In this document: piece by piece, positions 9,191 to 18,023 of the stretch
Position numbering within the stretch: the stretch's first letter is position 1
How the letters are laid out: each line of letters opens with the position of its first letter
NCBI GenBank assembly: GCA_903862955.1
Contig: CAIPAH010000008.1
Location: 1 to 64,000, forward strand
Source: an uncultured Opitutia bacterium
GTDB taxonomy: Bacteria > Verrucomicrobiota > Verrucomicrobiia > Opitutales > Opitutaceae
Direction of reading: 5' to 3'
Length of the DNA stretch: 64,000 nt
Notes under the pieces: model-generated
The model's input: only the letters and a program-made list of their open reading frames with translations
What the model was told of the DNA's origin: nothing
Database searches by the model: none
Made by a program: the position numbers and the translations under genes

Positions 9191-10519
9191 ATGTCGAAAG
9201 TTTTGACGTCGACCGGCGGCAGCCACAGCTTCGGGCGGGTTTACCCGCGCATGACTTCCCTCACCCGCCTTATTGGCTATGCGCTCCTCCTGTTGCTGGT
9301 GTTCCTCGCGGCCACCTTTGGCGCCCAAAGCTGGCTGCGGCAACAGACGCAGCGGCTGCGCACCGAGGCCATCGACGCCCGGCGGGCGCAGTTTGAAGCC
9401 GTGCTCGCGGCCCTGCCCCGGCCAGTCGAGGCGTGGGACGATGCCTACCAGCAGCGGCTGGGGGAAATGATCGGCGGCACGGTCACGCTGCAACTCGCCA
9501 GCGCACCCGCGCCGGCGCGGGACCCGTCGTCGTCGCTTTCCTTCGAGCGCGAAGTGAGCCGCCCGGGTGCAGCCCTCCACACTGCCCGCGTCAGTTTTCC
9601 CGCTCCGCCCACCGCCCGCCTGCTGGCCACCTACCAGGAAGTCACGGTGGGACTGCTGCTCTTCGGCGTTGTGTTGCTCATGGCCGGCGCACTCTTTGCC
9701 GTCCTGAACTGGCGCTCCGCGGAAGTCGCGGCCAACGCGCCGGGGGCGGCGCTGCGGGAGAGTACACGCCTCGAGATGGGCAGCCTCGAGCATCTCGCCA
9801 AGACGTCCGTCGCCCGCGGCGCGCAGCTCGACCTGGAGCGGGACGGGCGGCGCCTCGCGGAGGAAGACGCCCTGCTGAAGCAGAAGCTGCTCAACCAGTC
9901 GCTCGAGGATAAAATCCGCCTCGGCCACGATCTTCATGACGGCATCATCCAGTCGCTCTACGCGTCCGGCCTGACGATCGAGACGGCGCGCGCCCTGGCC
10001 AAGACCGACCCGGCCGCCGCTGACCAACAACTCGCCGGATGCCTGCAGCACCTGAACGCCACGATCCGGGATGTGCGGAGTTACATCACGGGCCTGGCGC
10101 CGGAAAGGTTGCGCACCTCCGGTTTCGCTCAGGCGATCGAGTCGCATCTCGCCGAGTTGGGCGCCGGCCGGGACGTGCGCTCGGACCTGAAATTCGACGA
10201 CGAGGCGATCGCCCGTCTGACCCCGGAGCAGAGCACCGAGACGCTGCAGGTCGCCCGCGAGGCGATCAGTAACAGCCTGCGCCACGGCGGCGCGTCGTTC
10301 GTGACGGTGCGGTTGCACCAGAGCGACCGCGAGCTGGGTCTACTGATCCAGGACAATGGCGTGGGCTTCGATCCCGCGCGACGGGAAGGCCTCGGGCATG
10401 GCCTTGGGAACATGCGCCAGCGCGCCGCGCGCATCGGTGCCACCGTGCGAGTCGAAAGCCAGCCCGGCCGCGGCACGCGCGTCATCTTCACCCTGCCGTT
10501 CATTCAACCCACTTCATGA
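9191..10519 (+). CDS. Sensor histidine kinase, NarX/LiaS-type (HisKA_3)
   Basis: This membrane sensor kinase has 442 residues. Two hydrophobic helices (about residues 24-46 and 151-173) flank an extracytoplasmic sensor region of about 100 residues. The HisKA_3 phosphoacceptor block RLGHDLHDGIIQSLYASG has its acceptor His near residue 246. The ATPase domain follows with AISNSLRHGG (N box), QDNGVGFDP and GHGLGNMRQRA (G boxes). The start is uncertain: a second ATG at 9251 (MTSLTRLIGYALL) would leave more room for a promoter between this gene and metG. The response regulator gene overlaps by four bases (ATGA), so they form a two-component pair. The stimulus is unknown. Confidence 0.92.
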   Translation: MSKVLTSTGGSHSFGRVYPRMTSLTRLIGYALLLLLVFLAATFGAQSWLRQQTQRLRTEAIDARRAQFEAVLAALPRPVEAWDDAYQQRLGEMIGGTVTLQLASAPAPARDPSSSLSFEREVSRPGAALHTARVSFPAPPTARLLATYQEVTVGLLLFGVVLLMAGALFAVLNWRSAEVAANAPGAALRESTRLEMGSLEHLAKTSVARGAQLDLERDGRRLAEEDALLKQKLLNQSLEDKIRLGHDLHDGIIQSLYASGLTIETARALAKTDPAAADQQLAGCLQHLNATIRDVRSYITGLAPERLRTSGFAQAIESHLAELGAGRDVRSDLKFDDEAIARLTPEQSTETLQVAREAISNSLRHGGASFVTVRLHQSDRELGLLIQDNGVGFDPARREGLGHGLGNMRQRAARIGATVRVESQPGRGTRVIFTLPFIQPTS

Positions 10520-11169
10520 AAACCTCCCCGAAACCCCGCATCCGCCTCGTCCTCGTGGACGACAGCCAGGTTGTCCGCATGGGCCTGCGCGCCCTCCTCA
10601 GCACCGAGCCACGCGTGGAAATCCTCGGCGAGGCGAGCTCGGTATCGACCGCGGTCGAAACCTGTCTTCGGTTGAAACCCGAGGTGGTGCTGCTCGACAT
10701 TCGCCTGCCCGACGGCACAGGCTTCGATGCGTGTCGGCAAATCCTCGCGAAACTTCCGGACACGCGCGTGCTCGTGCTCACATCCGTCGCCGATGAAACG
10801 CTGGTGGACGAAGCTCTCCGCGCCGGCGCCCACGGCTACCTACTCAAGGAAATTGACAGCCGGGGTCTCCTGCAGGCGGTGTTCGACGTGGCCGAGGGCA
10901 AATCCACCCTCGACCCCGCGGTGACCGCGCGCGTGATCCAGCTGATCAAGGGCGGCTCCAGCGCCACGCGCGATGCGTTGGCCGTGCTTTCACCGCAGGA
11001 AAGGAAAGTTCTGGCGCTGATCGCCGAAGGCCACACCAACAAGGAAGTCGCCAGCCAGCTCGGCCTGGCGGAGAAAACAGTGAAGAACTACCTGAGCAAT
11101 ATTTTCGAGAAGCTCCACGTCTCGCGTCGCTCCCAAGCCGCCGCGATGTTTGTCCGCGAATCGCGCTAG
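10516..11169 (+). CDS. NarL/FixJ-family response regulator
   Basis: The protein has 217 residues: an N-terminal receiver (VLVDDSQVVRMGL; phosphorylation site Asp61 in LLDIRLPDGTG; LVLTSVADE; YLLKEID) and a C-terminal LuxR-type helix-turn-helix (LSPQERKVLALIAEGHTNKE, then the recognition helix region KTVKNYLSNIFEKLHVSRR). It is a DNA-binding transcription factor, phosphorylated by the kinase it overlaps by four bases. The target genes are unknown. The nearest downstream locus is the prepilin cluster, which makes it one possible target, but only by position. Confidence 0.94.
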   Translation: MKTSPKPRIRLVLVDDSQVVRMGLRALLSTEPRVEILGEASSVSTAVETCLRLKPEVVLLDIRLPDGTGFDACRQILAKLPDTRVLVLTSVADETLVDEALRAGAHGYLLKEIDSRGLLQAVFDVAEGKSTLDPAVTARVIQLIKGGSSATRDALAVLSPQERKVLALIAEGHTNKEVASQLGLAEKTVKNYLSNIFEKLHVSRRSQAAAMFVRESR

Positions 11170-11525
11170 CCGCCACCCTGCAAGTCCTTGGTCTCAGGGC
11201 CGAATGGCCCTGAGGTGGTAGGGCCTTATTCCGGCGAGATGCCCCTAGGCAGGGATGAATAATTTAAGTAGCGTCTTTTGTTAAATAAGTATGAATCGCT
11301 GATTGACGGTAATCATTTCGCTTCTGAATTGGTCATTTTCGTCAGCTTGGTCCTCAGCCTGCGCAATTTGCATCAGTGAATGAATCCAGCTCCGGCCAGC
11401 GGAGATTTTCCTCCGCCCTCTTTTTTCATGTTTGATTTACATTCCAGCGCATCGCAATTCGCGGGCGATAACCAGCGGTCAGCGGGAACATCCGGGCTGG
11501 AGTGCGGAGCGGCGGCGCGTAGACG
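11170..11525 (+). other. 356-base gap upstream of the first prepilin-like gene
   Basis: No gene is seen. The stretch holds structured element A (11193-11250), followed by about 180 bases that are clearly more AT-rich than the surroundings (AATAATTTAAGTAG, TTGTTAAATAAG, GATTGACGGTAATC). That AT-rich part is a likely promoter or untranslated leader region, but I cannot place -10 and -35 boxes with confidence. Confidence 0.5.
11193..11250 (+). promoter_or_regulatory. Structured double-hairpin element, copy A
   Basis: Hairpin 1 has a perfect 9-bp stem, CTCAGGGCC (11193-11201) and GGCCCTGAG (11206-11214), capped by GAAT. Hairpin 2 pairs TAGGGC (11219-11224) with GCCCCTA (11241-11247) with one bulge. 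The same architecture recurs at 13493-13551 with compensating base changes. The last paired base is 279 bases before the prepilin ATG and 78 bases after the regulator stop. It could be a leader RNA element, a terminator, or both. It matches no riboswitch consensus I can recall. Confidence 0.55.
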
Positions 11526-13429
11526 ATGATCGCGGAAACGTTCCAGTCAGCTTTCCGGATGCGGCCGCGGCGGGGTTTCACCCTCGTGGAAGTCCTCGTG
11601 ACGCTGACCGTGGCGTGCATGTTGCTTTTGTCCGTGGCGCTGATTGCCGTGATGTCGGCGAAGGTCATGCGGAAAACGTGCTCGCGGGCGACGCCGTGAC
11701 GGCGACGCGGTTGTTTCAGGAGCATTTCAACAAGGAAATCACGATGGCCGTGGCCACGCCCGCGTCGGTCGCGCCGCAGTACACGGGCGGCAACGGCGCC
11801 ACCCCCCAGCGGTACACGCGTCTGACTTACCGCATCATGGTTGGTCCCGCCGGCAAAGTGACCAGTGGCGGCCATCAGGCGGACCAAACGATCGTGGTGA
11901 ATTGTCCCGCCTCACTGACTCCCCAAATTGGCGATTACGTGATGATGGACAGCCCGAACTTGGGCGGCGGCAACCAGATCACCGCCGTGGACGACCCCAG
12001 GGCGGCCAACACCAGCGGCGATGTTACCCTGACCTTGGCCCTCACGATGGCGGCGGCCACCACGGGACCGACGTCCGACGCCATTCCCGGCAGCCTCGTC
12101 TACATTCACCGCCAGCGCGCCTACCAGACCTACGCCTCCACGAAATATCCCGGCCTTTACGAAATGCGTTGGTATATGTCCACCGACACCACCACGCCTC
12201 CCGGCGTTGGCGACCTGACGCCTTATCTCGTCATCTCGAGCAATCTCGCCCCATCCGCCCAATACGCCTTCATCCAGGTGCCCGGTCCCAGTTCGACCCC
12301 GGAGCCCGCGGTCGGTTGGGAATTCACGTATGCCGCCGCCGTTGATGAAGGCCAATTCGCCGGCGGCCGCAGGGAATTTTACGAGGCCAACCATACCGAA
12401 GGCCTGATCATGCCGAAATCGGGCAACCCGATGAGCGCGGCTTCCTTCGTCGGCAGCACGACGTCGACGTCGACGACCAGCACCTCGACGTCAACCAGCA
12501 CGTCGACCACGACCACCAGCACGACCAGCACTTCGACGTCAACCAGCACGTCGACCACCACGTCCACGTCAACCTCCACTTCGACCAGTACGTCGACCTC
12601 CACTTCCACTTCGACCAGTACGTCAACCTCCACTTCGACCAGTACGTCGACCTCCACTTCTACTTCGACCAGTACGTCGACCTCCACTTCCACGTCCACC
12701 AGCACGAGCACGTCGACGTCCACGACGACCTCGACCAAGACCACAACCTCGACTTCGACCTCCACCTCCACCTCCACGACCTCGTCAACCTCGACGTCGA
12801 CCAGCACGTCGACCTCGACGTCCACGACGAGCACCTCCACGACGTCCACGTCGACCACGTCCACGTCGACGACCTCGACTTCGACCTCCACCTCCACCTC
12901 CTCGTCCACCAGCACGGCGTCCACCACTACCACGACGACCTCGACGAGTACGGTGACGACCACCTCGACATCCACTTCCACCAGCACCTCGACGACATCG
13001 ACAACCTCGACGAGCACGTCCACGACCACTTCCACCAGCACGTCCACCACTTCGACCAGTTCGACGAGCACGTCCACTTCGACGAGTACGAAGACGACCA
13101 CCTCGACTTCCACTTCCACCAGCACCTCGACGACCTCAACGACCTCGACGAGCACGTCCACGACCACTTCCACCAGCACGTCCACTTCGACAAGTACGAA
13201 GACGACCACCTCGACTTCCACCTCCACCAGCACCTCGACGAGCTCGACGACCTCGACGAGCACGTCTACCTCAACGAGCACCAGCACGTCCACTTCGACG
13301 TCCACTTCCACCAGCACTTCGACGTCCACGAGCACGTCCACGAGCACGTCGACGACCACCTCGACCTCGACGTCCACGACGACGACGACTTCAAGCACCA
13401 GCACGACGACCGAGGAATTCGACGGATAG
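11526..13429 (+). pseudogene. Prepilin-like protein with long Ser/Thr tract, copy 1, frameshifted
   Basis: The first frame (11526-11699) encodes 57 residues with a type IV prepilin leader, RPRRG|FTLVEVLVTLTV, and then stops. The body continues in another frame (about 11677 to 13429). It is closely similar to the intact paralogue at 14350: the block DAVTATRLFQEH, then GDYVMMDSPN, QRQRAYQ-like, VPGPSSTPEPAVGWEFTYA and NHTEGLIMPKSGNPMSA. Alignment places the break at the A4 run 11673-11676, where one more A would restore the frame. After the globular part comes a Ser/Thr tract of about 320 residues and the tail TEEFDG, shared with the paralogue. It may be a real pseudogene, a phase-variable gene or a sequencing error; the strong conservation of the downstream frame argues against old decay. 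Confidence 0.75.
12453..13411 (+). repeat. Low-complexity Thr/Ser codon repeat in prepilin copy 1
   Basis: About 960 bases of ACS/TCS/AGC codons encode almost only Thr and Ser, mostly alternating, with sparse Lys, Ala and Val (for example TSTKTTTSTST). Hexamer-like units (ACSTCS) repeat imperfectly, with synonymous third-base variation. The complementary strand is fully open as a by-product. Confidence 0.95.
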
Positions 13430-13768
13430 GCCAAGGCCAGCGACCGCGGGAGGTTATTTCCGGACGACACAAGCTGTCCGCTGATCCGATTGCGCTAGGG
13501 CCGAATGGCCTTAGCGGCTAGGGGCGTTTAAACCAGTGTATGCCTCTAGGCGTTGCCAACCGATTGCTGTATGCTCGGGGGGTAATGCCTGTTTTCCCCA
13601 TCCGAATTCAGTCGCTCGATCCCGCCAATATCGCTCGCGCTCCCTCGTTGGTTCGCTTGCGGCTGCCGACCCGCGGTCATTTCTTTTTGATTCGCCTTCA
13701 CGGTCTGCGAGTTACAGTTTCGGCTCGTTGATTTTGTGCCGAAGCAAGACGACCCACCTTCCCCGCTC
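13430..13768 (+). other. 339-base gap upstream of the second prepilin gene
   Basis: No gene is seen. The gap holds structured element B (13493-13551) about 215 bases before the prepilin start. The remaining sequence, including an AT-richer stretch near 13676-13740, shows no feature I can name. A GTG at 13736 could extend the next gene by 11 codons. Confidence 0.5.
13493..13551 (+). promoter_or_regulatory. Structured double-hairpin element, copy B
   Basis: Hairpin 1 pairs GCTAGGGCC (13494-13502) with GGCCTTAGC (13507-13515) around the same GAAT loop as copy A. The three outer pairs differ from copy A but stay paired (G-C for C-G, C-G for T-A, T-A for C-G), and a fifth pair becomes G-T. Hairpin 2 pairs CTAGGGGC (13518-13525) with GCCTCTAG (13542-13549), followed by GC as in copy A. 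The spacing between all parts is identical in both copies. Confidence 0.55.
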
Positions 13769-14353
13769 ATGAGCCGTTCCCCGTCCTTTACGTCCCGTCC
13801 GCCGGCCACGATTCCGTCGCGGTTCCGCCGGCGCGTTCAGCGGGGATTCACCCTGGTCGAAACCATGATCGCGACGATGGTCTTCACCATGGGAATTCTC
13901 GGGGTGTATGCGATGATGATCAAATCCTACCAACTGGTCACCCTCGCTCGCCACCGCGACAACGCCCGGGCGTTTCTCGTCTCGTTTTCCGACCAGTTCC
14001 TGCGGCTGCAAACGACCGACATGATATCCGGAAGTCCGGTGCTACGCCCGCTTTTTGACACGGGTGGAAGTGGAGGCGACGGCCTTACTTGGACCGACCC
14101 GGCCGGGAACGTATACGGCGGAGGCGTTCACCCGGCAAATCTCCAGGTGCCTTTAGGCGACGCTCAAAGCAGCCGAGTCATGGCAACCGTGACGCGCCAA
14201 GTGACTTACTTGGATACGACCGGCACCCCCGCCGGCGGCAACGTGGTTACGGCCGCCGGCTGGATTTTGCAGGGCACCTTTACCATCACGTATCAGCCCC
14301 AAGGGCAGCCCATTCAGTCGCAAAGCATCATCGTCGCCCGCACCGTTCCATGA
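13769..14353 (+). CDS. Type IV prepilin-like (PilV-type) protein
   Basis: This 194-residue pseudopilin-like protein starts at ATG 13769. A basic leader is followed by the prepilin peptidase site QRG|FTLVETMIATMVFTMGI with Glu at mature position 5, then a hydrophobic helix to about residue 48. The rest is a Gly/Thr-rich globular part. PilV-like minor pilins have this form: a leader, a short body and no disulfide signature. It overlaps the next gene by four bases (ATGA), so the two are translationally coupled. A GTG at 13736 is an alternative start. Membrane or pilus-tip location is inferred from the leader. Confidence 0.85.
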   Translation: MSRSPSFTSRPPATIPSRFRRRVQRGFTLVETMIATMVFTMGILGVYAMMIKSYQLVTLARHRDNARAFLVSFSDQFLRLQTTDMISGSPVLRPLFDTGGSGGDGLTWTDPAGNVYGGGVHPANLQVPLGDAQSSRVMATVTRQVTYLDTTGTPAGGNVVTAAGWILQGTFTITYQPQGQPIQSQSIIVARTVP

Positions 14354-16119
14354 GACTTCCCCGCTTTGCCCCGCCCGTCTCAGTCACCCGCCGCAGGCGG
14401 GGCTTCACCTTGGTGGAGGTGATGGCGTCGCTCGCCGTCGCCGGGCTGCTGATGGCCGCCATTGCGACGATCATCGTGACGTCCTCCAAGGTCATCCGGA
14501 AGAACCGGATCGCGGACGACGCGGTCACGGCCACGCGCCTTTTCCAGGAGCATCTTAACCACGAAATTTCCATGGCGGTTTCCAGCCCCGCCGCGCTGGC
14601 GCCGATTTACTCAGACCCGAGTGCCTCCACTCCGGTGCGGAACGCGCGTCTCACCTATCGCGTGGTCATCGGCCCCTTCGGCAAGGTGCGGGACGCCACA
14701 TCGATGAGCAGCACCACGCTCGTCCTCAGCTGCCCCGCCGGTCTCAACCCCCAGGTAGGCGACTACCTGATGATGGACAGCCCGAACTTCGGCAACGGAG
14801 CGCCGTTGGTGGCCGTCAGCGACAGCCGCCCGGCCAACACCCAGGGTGATATCACCGTCACGCTCGGAGTAAGCATCGCCAATTCCACCACGGGTCCGCA
14901 AACGGACGTGGCGCCGGGAGTGCTGATTTCTGTCCAACGCCAGCGAGCCTACCAGGTCGAACCTTCCACGCTTTATGCCGGCTTGTACGAAATCCGCTGG
15001 TATCCCACCACCGCCCGCACCGGACCACCCCCGGTTGGCGACGCCGAGACCTACGTCGTGCTGACCAGCAATCTCGCCACCGCCGCACGCTATCCGTTTG
15101 TCCAGGTGCCCGGGCCCAGTGCGACCCCCGAGCCCGCCGTCGGCTGGGAGTTTACCTACGCCGTTCCCACCAGCGTCGCCCAGTTCGCCGGCGGCAAGTC
15201 CGGATTCTACGAGTCCAACCACACCGAGGGCCTGATCATGCCCAAGTCGGGCAATCCCATGAGCGCCGTGTCGATCATGGGCAGCACCACTTCGATCTCG
15301 ACCACCACGACGTCGACGACATCCACCAGCACGACCAGCACGACGACGTCCACCAGCACATCCACGTCCACGAGCACCAGCACCTCGACCTCCACGTCGA
15401 CGTCTACCTCCACCTCGACCTCCACGAGCACGTCCACCTCCACCTCGACCTCCACGAGCACGTCCACCTCCACCTCGACTTCGACGAGCACGTCGACCTC
15501 CACGAGCACGTCGACGAGCACCAGCACGTCCACGAGCACCAGCACATCCACGTCCACGTCGACGTCGACTAAGACGACTACCACGACGTCAACCTCCACC
15601 ACGTCCACTTCCACCACGTCGACCTCGACGACCTCCACGTCCACCTCGACCAAGACCACCACTTCCACGACGTCCACGTCCACGACTTCGACCTCGACGA
15701 CATCCACGTCGACGACGTCCAAGACCACCACGTCGACGTCGACTTCCACCTCCACCAAGACAACGACGTCCACCTCCACTTCAACCAAGACGACGACCTC
15801 GACGTCCACCAAGACCACCACGTCGACCTCAACGTCGACGAAGACGACCACTACAACCTCCACGTCCACCTCGACGTCGACGAAGACCACGACCTCGACG
15901 TCCTCGACTTCGTCAACCTCCACGTCCACCTCGACCAAGACCACCACGTCGACTTCCAGCACCACCACGTCCACGACTTCGACCTCCACGTCAACGTCCA
16001 CCAGCACCTCGACTTCGACCTCGACGTCCACTTCGACTTCCACGTCGACGTCTACCTCGACCAGCACGTCCACGACCACCTCGACTTCCTCGACCTCGAC
16101 GATCGAGTTCGACGGTTAG
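14350..16119 (+). CDS. Prepilin-like protein with long Ser/Thr tract, copy 2 (intact)
   Basis: The protein has 589 residues. The leader RRRRG|FTLVEVMASLAVAG (cleavage after Gly18, Glu23 at mature position 5) and hydrophobic helix to about residue 46 make it a substrate of a prepilin peptidase. Residues about 50-310 form a globular domain shared with the frameshifted copy 1. Residues about 312-583 are almost pure Thr/Ser with scattered Lys, resembling a mucin or a stalk. The last residues, IEFDG, match the EEFDG end of copy 1, so the extreme C-terminus is conserved beyond the tract. It resembles Verrucomicrobia-type prepilin cassette proteins. Heavy O-glycosylation is plausible but inferred. 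Confidence 0.85.
   Translation: MRLPRFAPPVSVTRRRRGFTLVEVMASLAVAGLLMAAIATIIVTSSKVIRKNRIADDAVTATRLFQEHLNHEISMAVSSPAALAPIYSDPSASTPVRNARLTYRVVIGPFGKVRDATSMSSTTLVLSCPAGLNPQVGDYLMMDSPNFGNGAPLVAVSDSRPANTQGDITVTLGVSIANSTTGPQTDVAPGVLISVQRQRAYQVEPSTLYAGLYEIRWYPTTARTGPPPVGDAETYVVLTSNLATAARYPFVQVPGPSATPEPAVGWEFTYAVPTSVAQFAGGKSGFYESNHTEGLIMPKSGNPMSAVSIMGSTTSISTTTTSTTSTSTTSTTTSTSTSTSTSTSTSTSTSTSTSTSTSTSTSTSTSTSTSTSTSTSTSTSTSTSTSTSTSTSTSTSTSTSTSTSTSTKTTTTTSTSTTSTSTTSTSTTSTSTSTKTTTSTTSTSTTSTSTTSTSTTSKTTTSTSTSTSTKTTTSTSTSTKTTTSTSTKTTTSTSTSTKTTTTTSTSTSTSTKTTTSTSSTSSTSTSTSTKTTTSTSSTTTSTTSTSTSTSTSTSTSTSTSTSTSTSTSTSTSTSTTTSTSSTSTIEFDG
15283..16101 (+). repeat. Low-complexity Thr/Ser codon repeat in prepilin copy 2
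   Basis: About 820 bases of ACS/TCS/AGC codons encode alternating Thr and Ser, with regular TSTKTTTST-type units in the second half, where Lys appears every 8-15 residues. Synonymous third positions vary widely, so the peptide is kept while the DNA drifts. Confidence 0.95.
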
Positions 16120-16157
16120 TCTCCCGGGCTCCTGTCCCTGTCCTGTCATCTCCCGCC

Positions 16158-17942
16158 ATGAACATCCAATCCCGCAGAGGCAGCATCCTGCTTTCGACGC
16201 TGTCCTTCATCATCCTGTTGGCCGTCGCCGCCGCCTCGATCTTGGAGCTCACGATGAACTCCTACAAGCTGACGATGCGAAACGAGATGCGCGTCAAGGC
16301 CCGCGCGGTGGCCGAGAGCGAGCTTGAGAGCATTTATTTCCAATGGGTCTCGTTGGTCATGACGGGCGTGCCCGCCTCCCAGAGCCCCGCGGCCCTCTCG
16401 ACCGTGTGCGACGTGGATCCGGCCCCGATGACCACGCCGTTTACGGCATTCCTCGCCGCGCATCGGACTCAGGGCTGGGTGATTCACCGGGGGATCAGCT
16501 ACAATTCGAACTACGATTACTTTGACGGCATCATCCCCAGTACCACGAAACACGGCCAGGTGACCTACATCACCGTGAAAATCGAGGTGCTGCCCGATCC
16601 CGGCAGCCCGTTCCGGAACGAGCTCGCGGTGCGCGTGGGCCGGCGCTTTGCGACGTCGAATTCCACCATCTTCCAATACGGTGTGTTCTACCAGGGCGAC
16701 CTCGAGATGGCCCCCGGCAACAACGTGATCATCGACGGCGACGTGGCGGCCAACGGCAGCATCTACATGGCAGCCGGCGCGGGTCACACCCTCACCTTGG
16801 ACAAGCAGGTGCGCTACCTGACGGGCGACTACTTTAACGAGGATTCCCTCGGCAACACCGTGCTGCGCAAGCCCGGCACCCCGGTGGGCGGCGCCCTCGT
16901 CGCCCCGATCTTCGGCACTTCGCAGGCCACCCAGCTTGAGGTGCTCACCCAGCCGGAAAACTTGCTTGGCGGCGTCGACGCCAGCCTGGAGGTCAGCCTG
17001 CATCCCACTCTGTTTGCGACCGAAAACGACGTTTACCGCGCGGCCATCGTGCCGCCCCCGGGCCAGACGGACGAATATCCCAACATCGCGGACGACCCCA
17101 CGATCGCCGTGCAGCGGATGTATAACCGCGCCGGCCTGATAGTGACGGTCAACACGGACAACTCTGTCGTAATCACCAAGCCCGATGGCACCGACGTGAC
17201 GGCGAATTACGCCGGCGTCATCAGCGGTGTGGTCAACAAGCCCGTCTACGACCAGCGCGAGGGCAAGAACGTGCTGATCACTACCGTCGACATGGGCGCA
17301 CTAACGACCGCCCTGCAGAATCCCCTGAACTACGTCGCGGGCCCGAACGATTTCAACGGTCTCGTCTACTTCAATGTGAAGTCGAGCAATACGACGACAC
17401 CCCGCGCCATCCGGATGATCAATGCCACCAACGTCACCGGTCGTAAGGGTAACGGCATGTCCGTCGCCACCAACGGCGGCATGTATGTCCAGGGTAATTT
17501 CAACACCGCCAGCACTCCGCTGGCGGACGGCTCCACCAACCCCGGGATGATCATGGCCGACCAGGTGACGGCGCTCTCTGCCGGTTGGAACGATAACAAC
17601 GCCGCCCTGCCCCGCACGTCCCGCACCGCTTCGGGCCCATTGGCTATCAACGCAGGCATCCTCACCGGCAACACGCCGGCGACGTCGACCCAGTTCAGCG
17701 GCGGCGCCCAGAATCTCCTCCGCTACCTGGAAAACTGGAACACCATCCCCGTCACCATCACTGGATCGCTGGGCTGCCTGTTTCAGTCCAAGACTTTCAA
17801 CAGCTATTGGCAGCAGCCGGGCAACATCTACGGTGCACCGTCCAGCCGTAATTTCACCTTCGATGCCGGCCTCCTGAGCCACCCTCCGGCGGGTTCGCCC
17901 CAAACCACCGCCTTTCAGCGCGGCAGCTTTTTCGTTTGGTGA
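16158..17942 (+). CDS. PilX-like pilus-assembly membrane protein
   Basis: This 594-residue protein opens with RRGSILLSTLSFIILLAVAAASILELTM, a short basic stretch and one hydrophobic helix (about residues 8-30) like PilX-type minor pilins, though the classical FTLVE box is absent. The rest is large, Asn/Thr/Gly-rich and apparently extracytoplasmic, with short repeated beta-type blocks (GNNVIIDGDVAANGSIYM; GMSVATNGGMYVQGNF). A similar layout is seen in the 526-residue protein at 43870-45450. It follows the Ser/Thr-tract prepilin after 38 bases, so it is likely in the same operon. A structural or tip-complex role is inferred. Confidence 0.7.
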   Translation: MNIQSRRGSILLSTLSFIILLAVAAASILELTMNSYKLTMRNEMRVKARAVAESELESIYFQWVSLVMTGVPASQSPAALSTVCDVDPAPMTTPFTAFLAAHRTQGWVIHRGISYNSNYDYFDGIIPSTTKHGQVTYITVKIEVLPDPGSPFRNELAVRVGRRFATSNSTIFQYGVFYQGDLEMAPGNNVIIDGDVAANGSIYMAAGAGHTLTLDKQVRYLTGDYFNEDSLGNTVLRKPGTPVGGALVAPIFGTSQATQLEVLTQPENLLGGVDASLEVSLHPTLFATENDVYRAAIVPPPGQTDEYPNIADDPTIAVQRMYNRAGLIVTVNTDNSVVITKPDGTDVTANYAGVISGVVNKPVYDQREGKNVLITTVDMGALTTALQNPLNYVAGPNDFNGLVYFNVKSSNTTTPRAIRMINATNVTGRKGNGMSVATNGGMYVQGNFNTASTPLADGSTNPGMIMADQVTALSAGWNDNNAALPRTSRTASGPLAINAGILTGNTPATSTQFSGGAQNLLRYLENWNTIPVTITGSLGCLFQSKTFNSYWQQPGNIYGAPSSRNFTFDAGLLSHPPAGSPQTTAFQRGSFFVW

Positions 17943-18023
17943 GCGGCCGGACCACTGGGGATCGGGTTTTCGTCGTGAACCTGCACGGCGCAACTCCTCC
18001 GTCTTTCCCCGCACGACTTTCCC

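Noticed and set aside
11432-11672. Upstream part of the 11432-13429 frame as a coding N-terminus
   Set aside because: It is Arg/Asp-rich junk-like sequence, while the prepilin leader lies in the other frame from 11526; the frame continues only after the A-run.
12379-13470. A 363-codon open frame on the minus strand opposite the Ser/Thr tract (Val/Glu/Asp/Leu-rich)
   Set aside because: It is the complement of ACS/TCS codons, which cannot form stops; the same thing occurs opposite the second tract (15207-16079). Its composition is a by-product.
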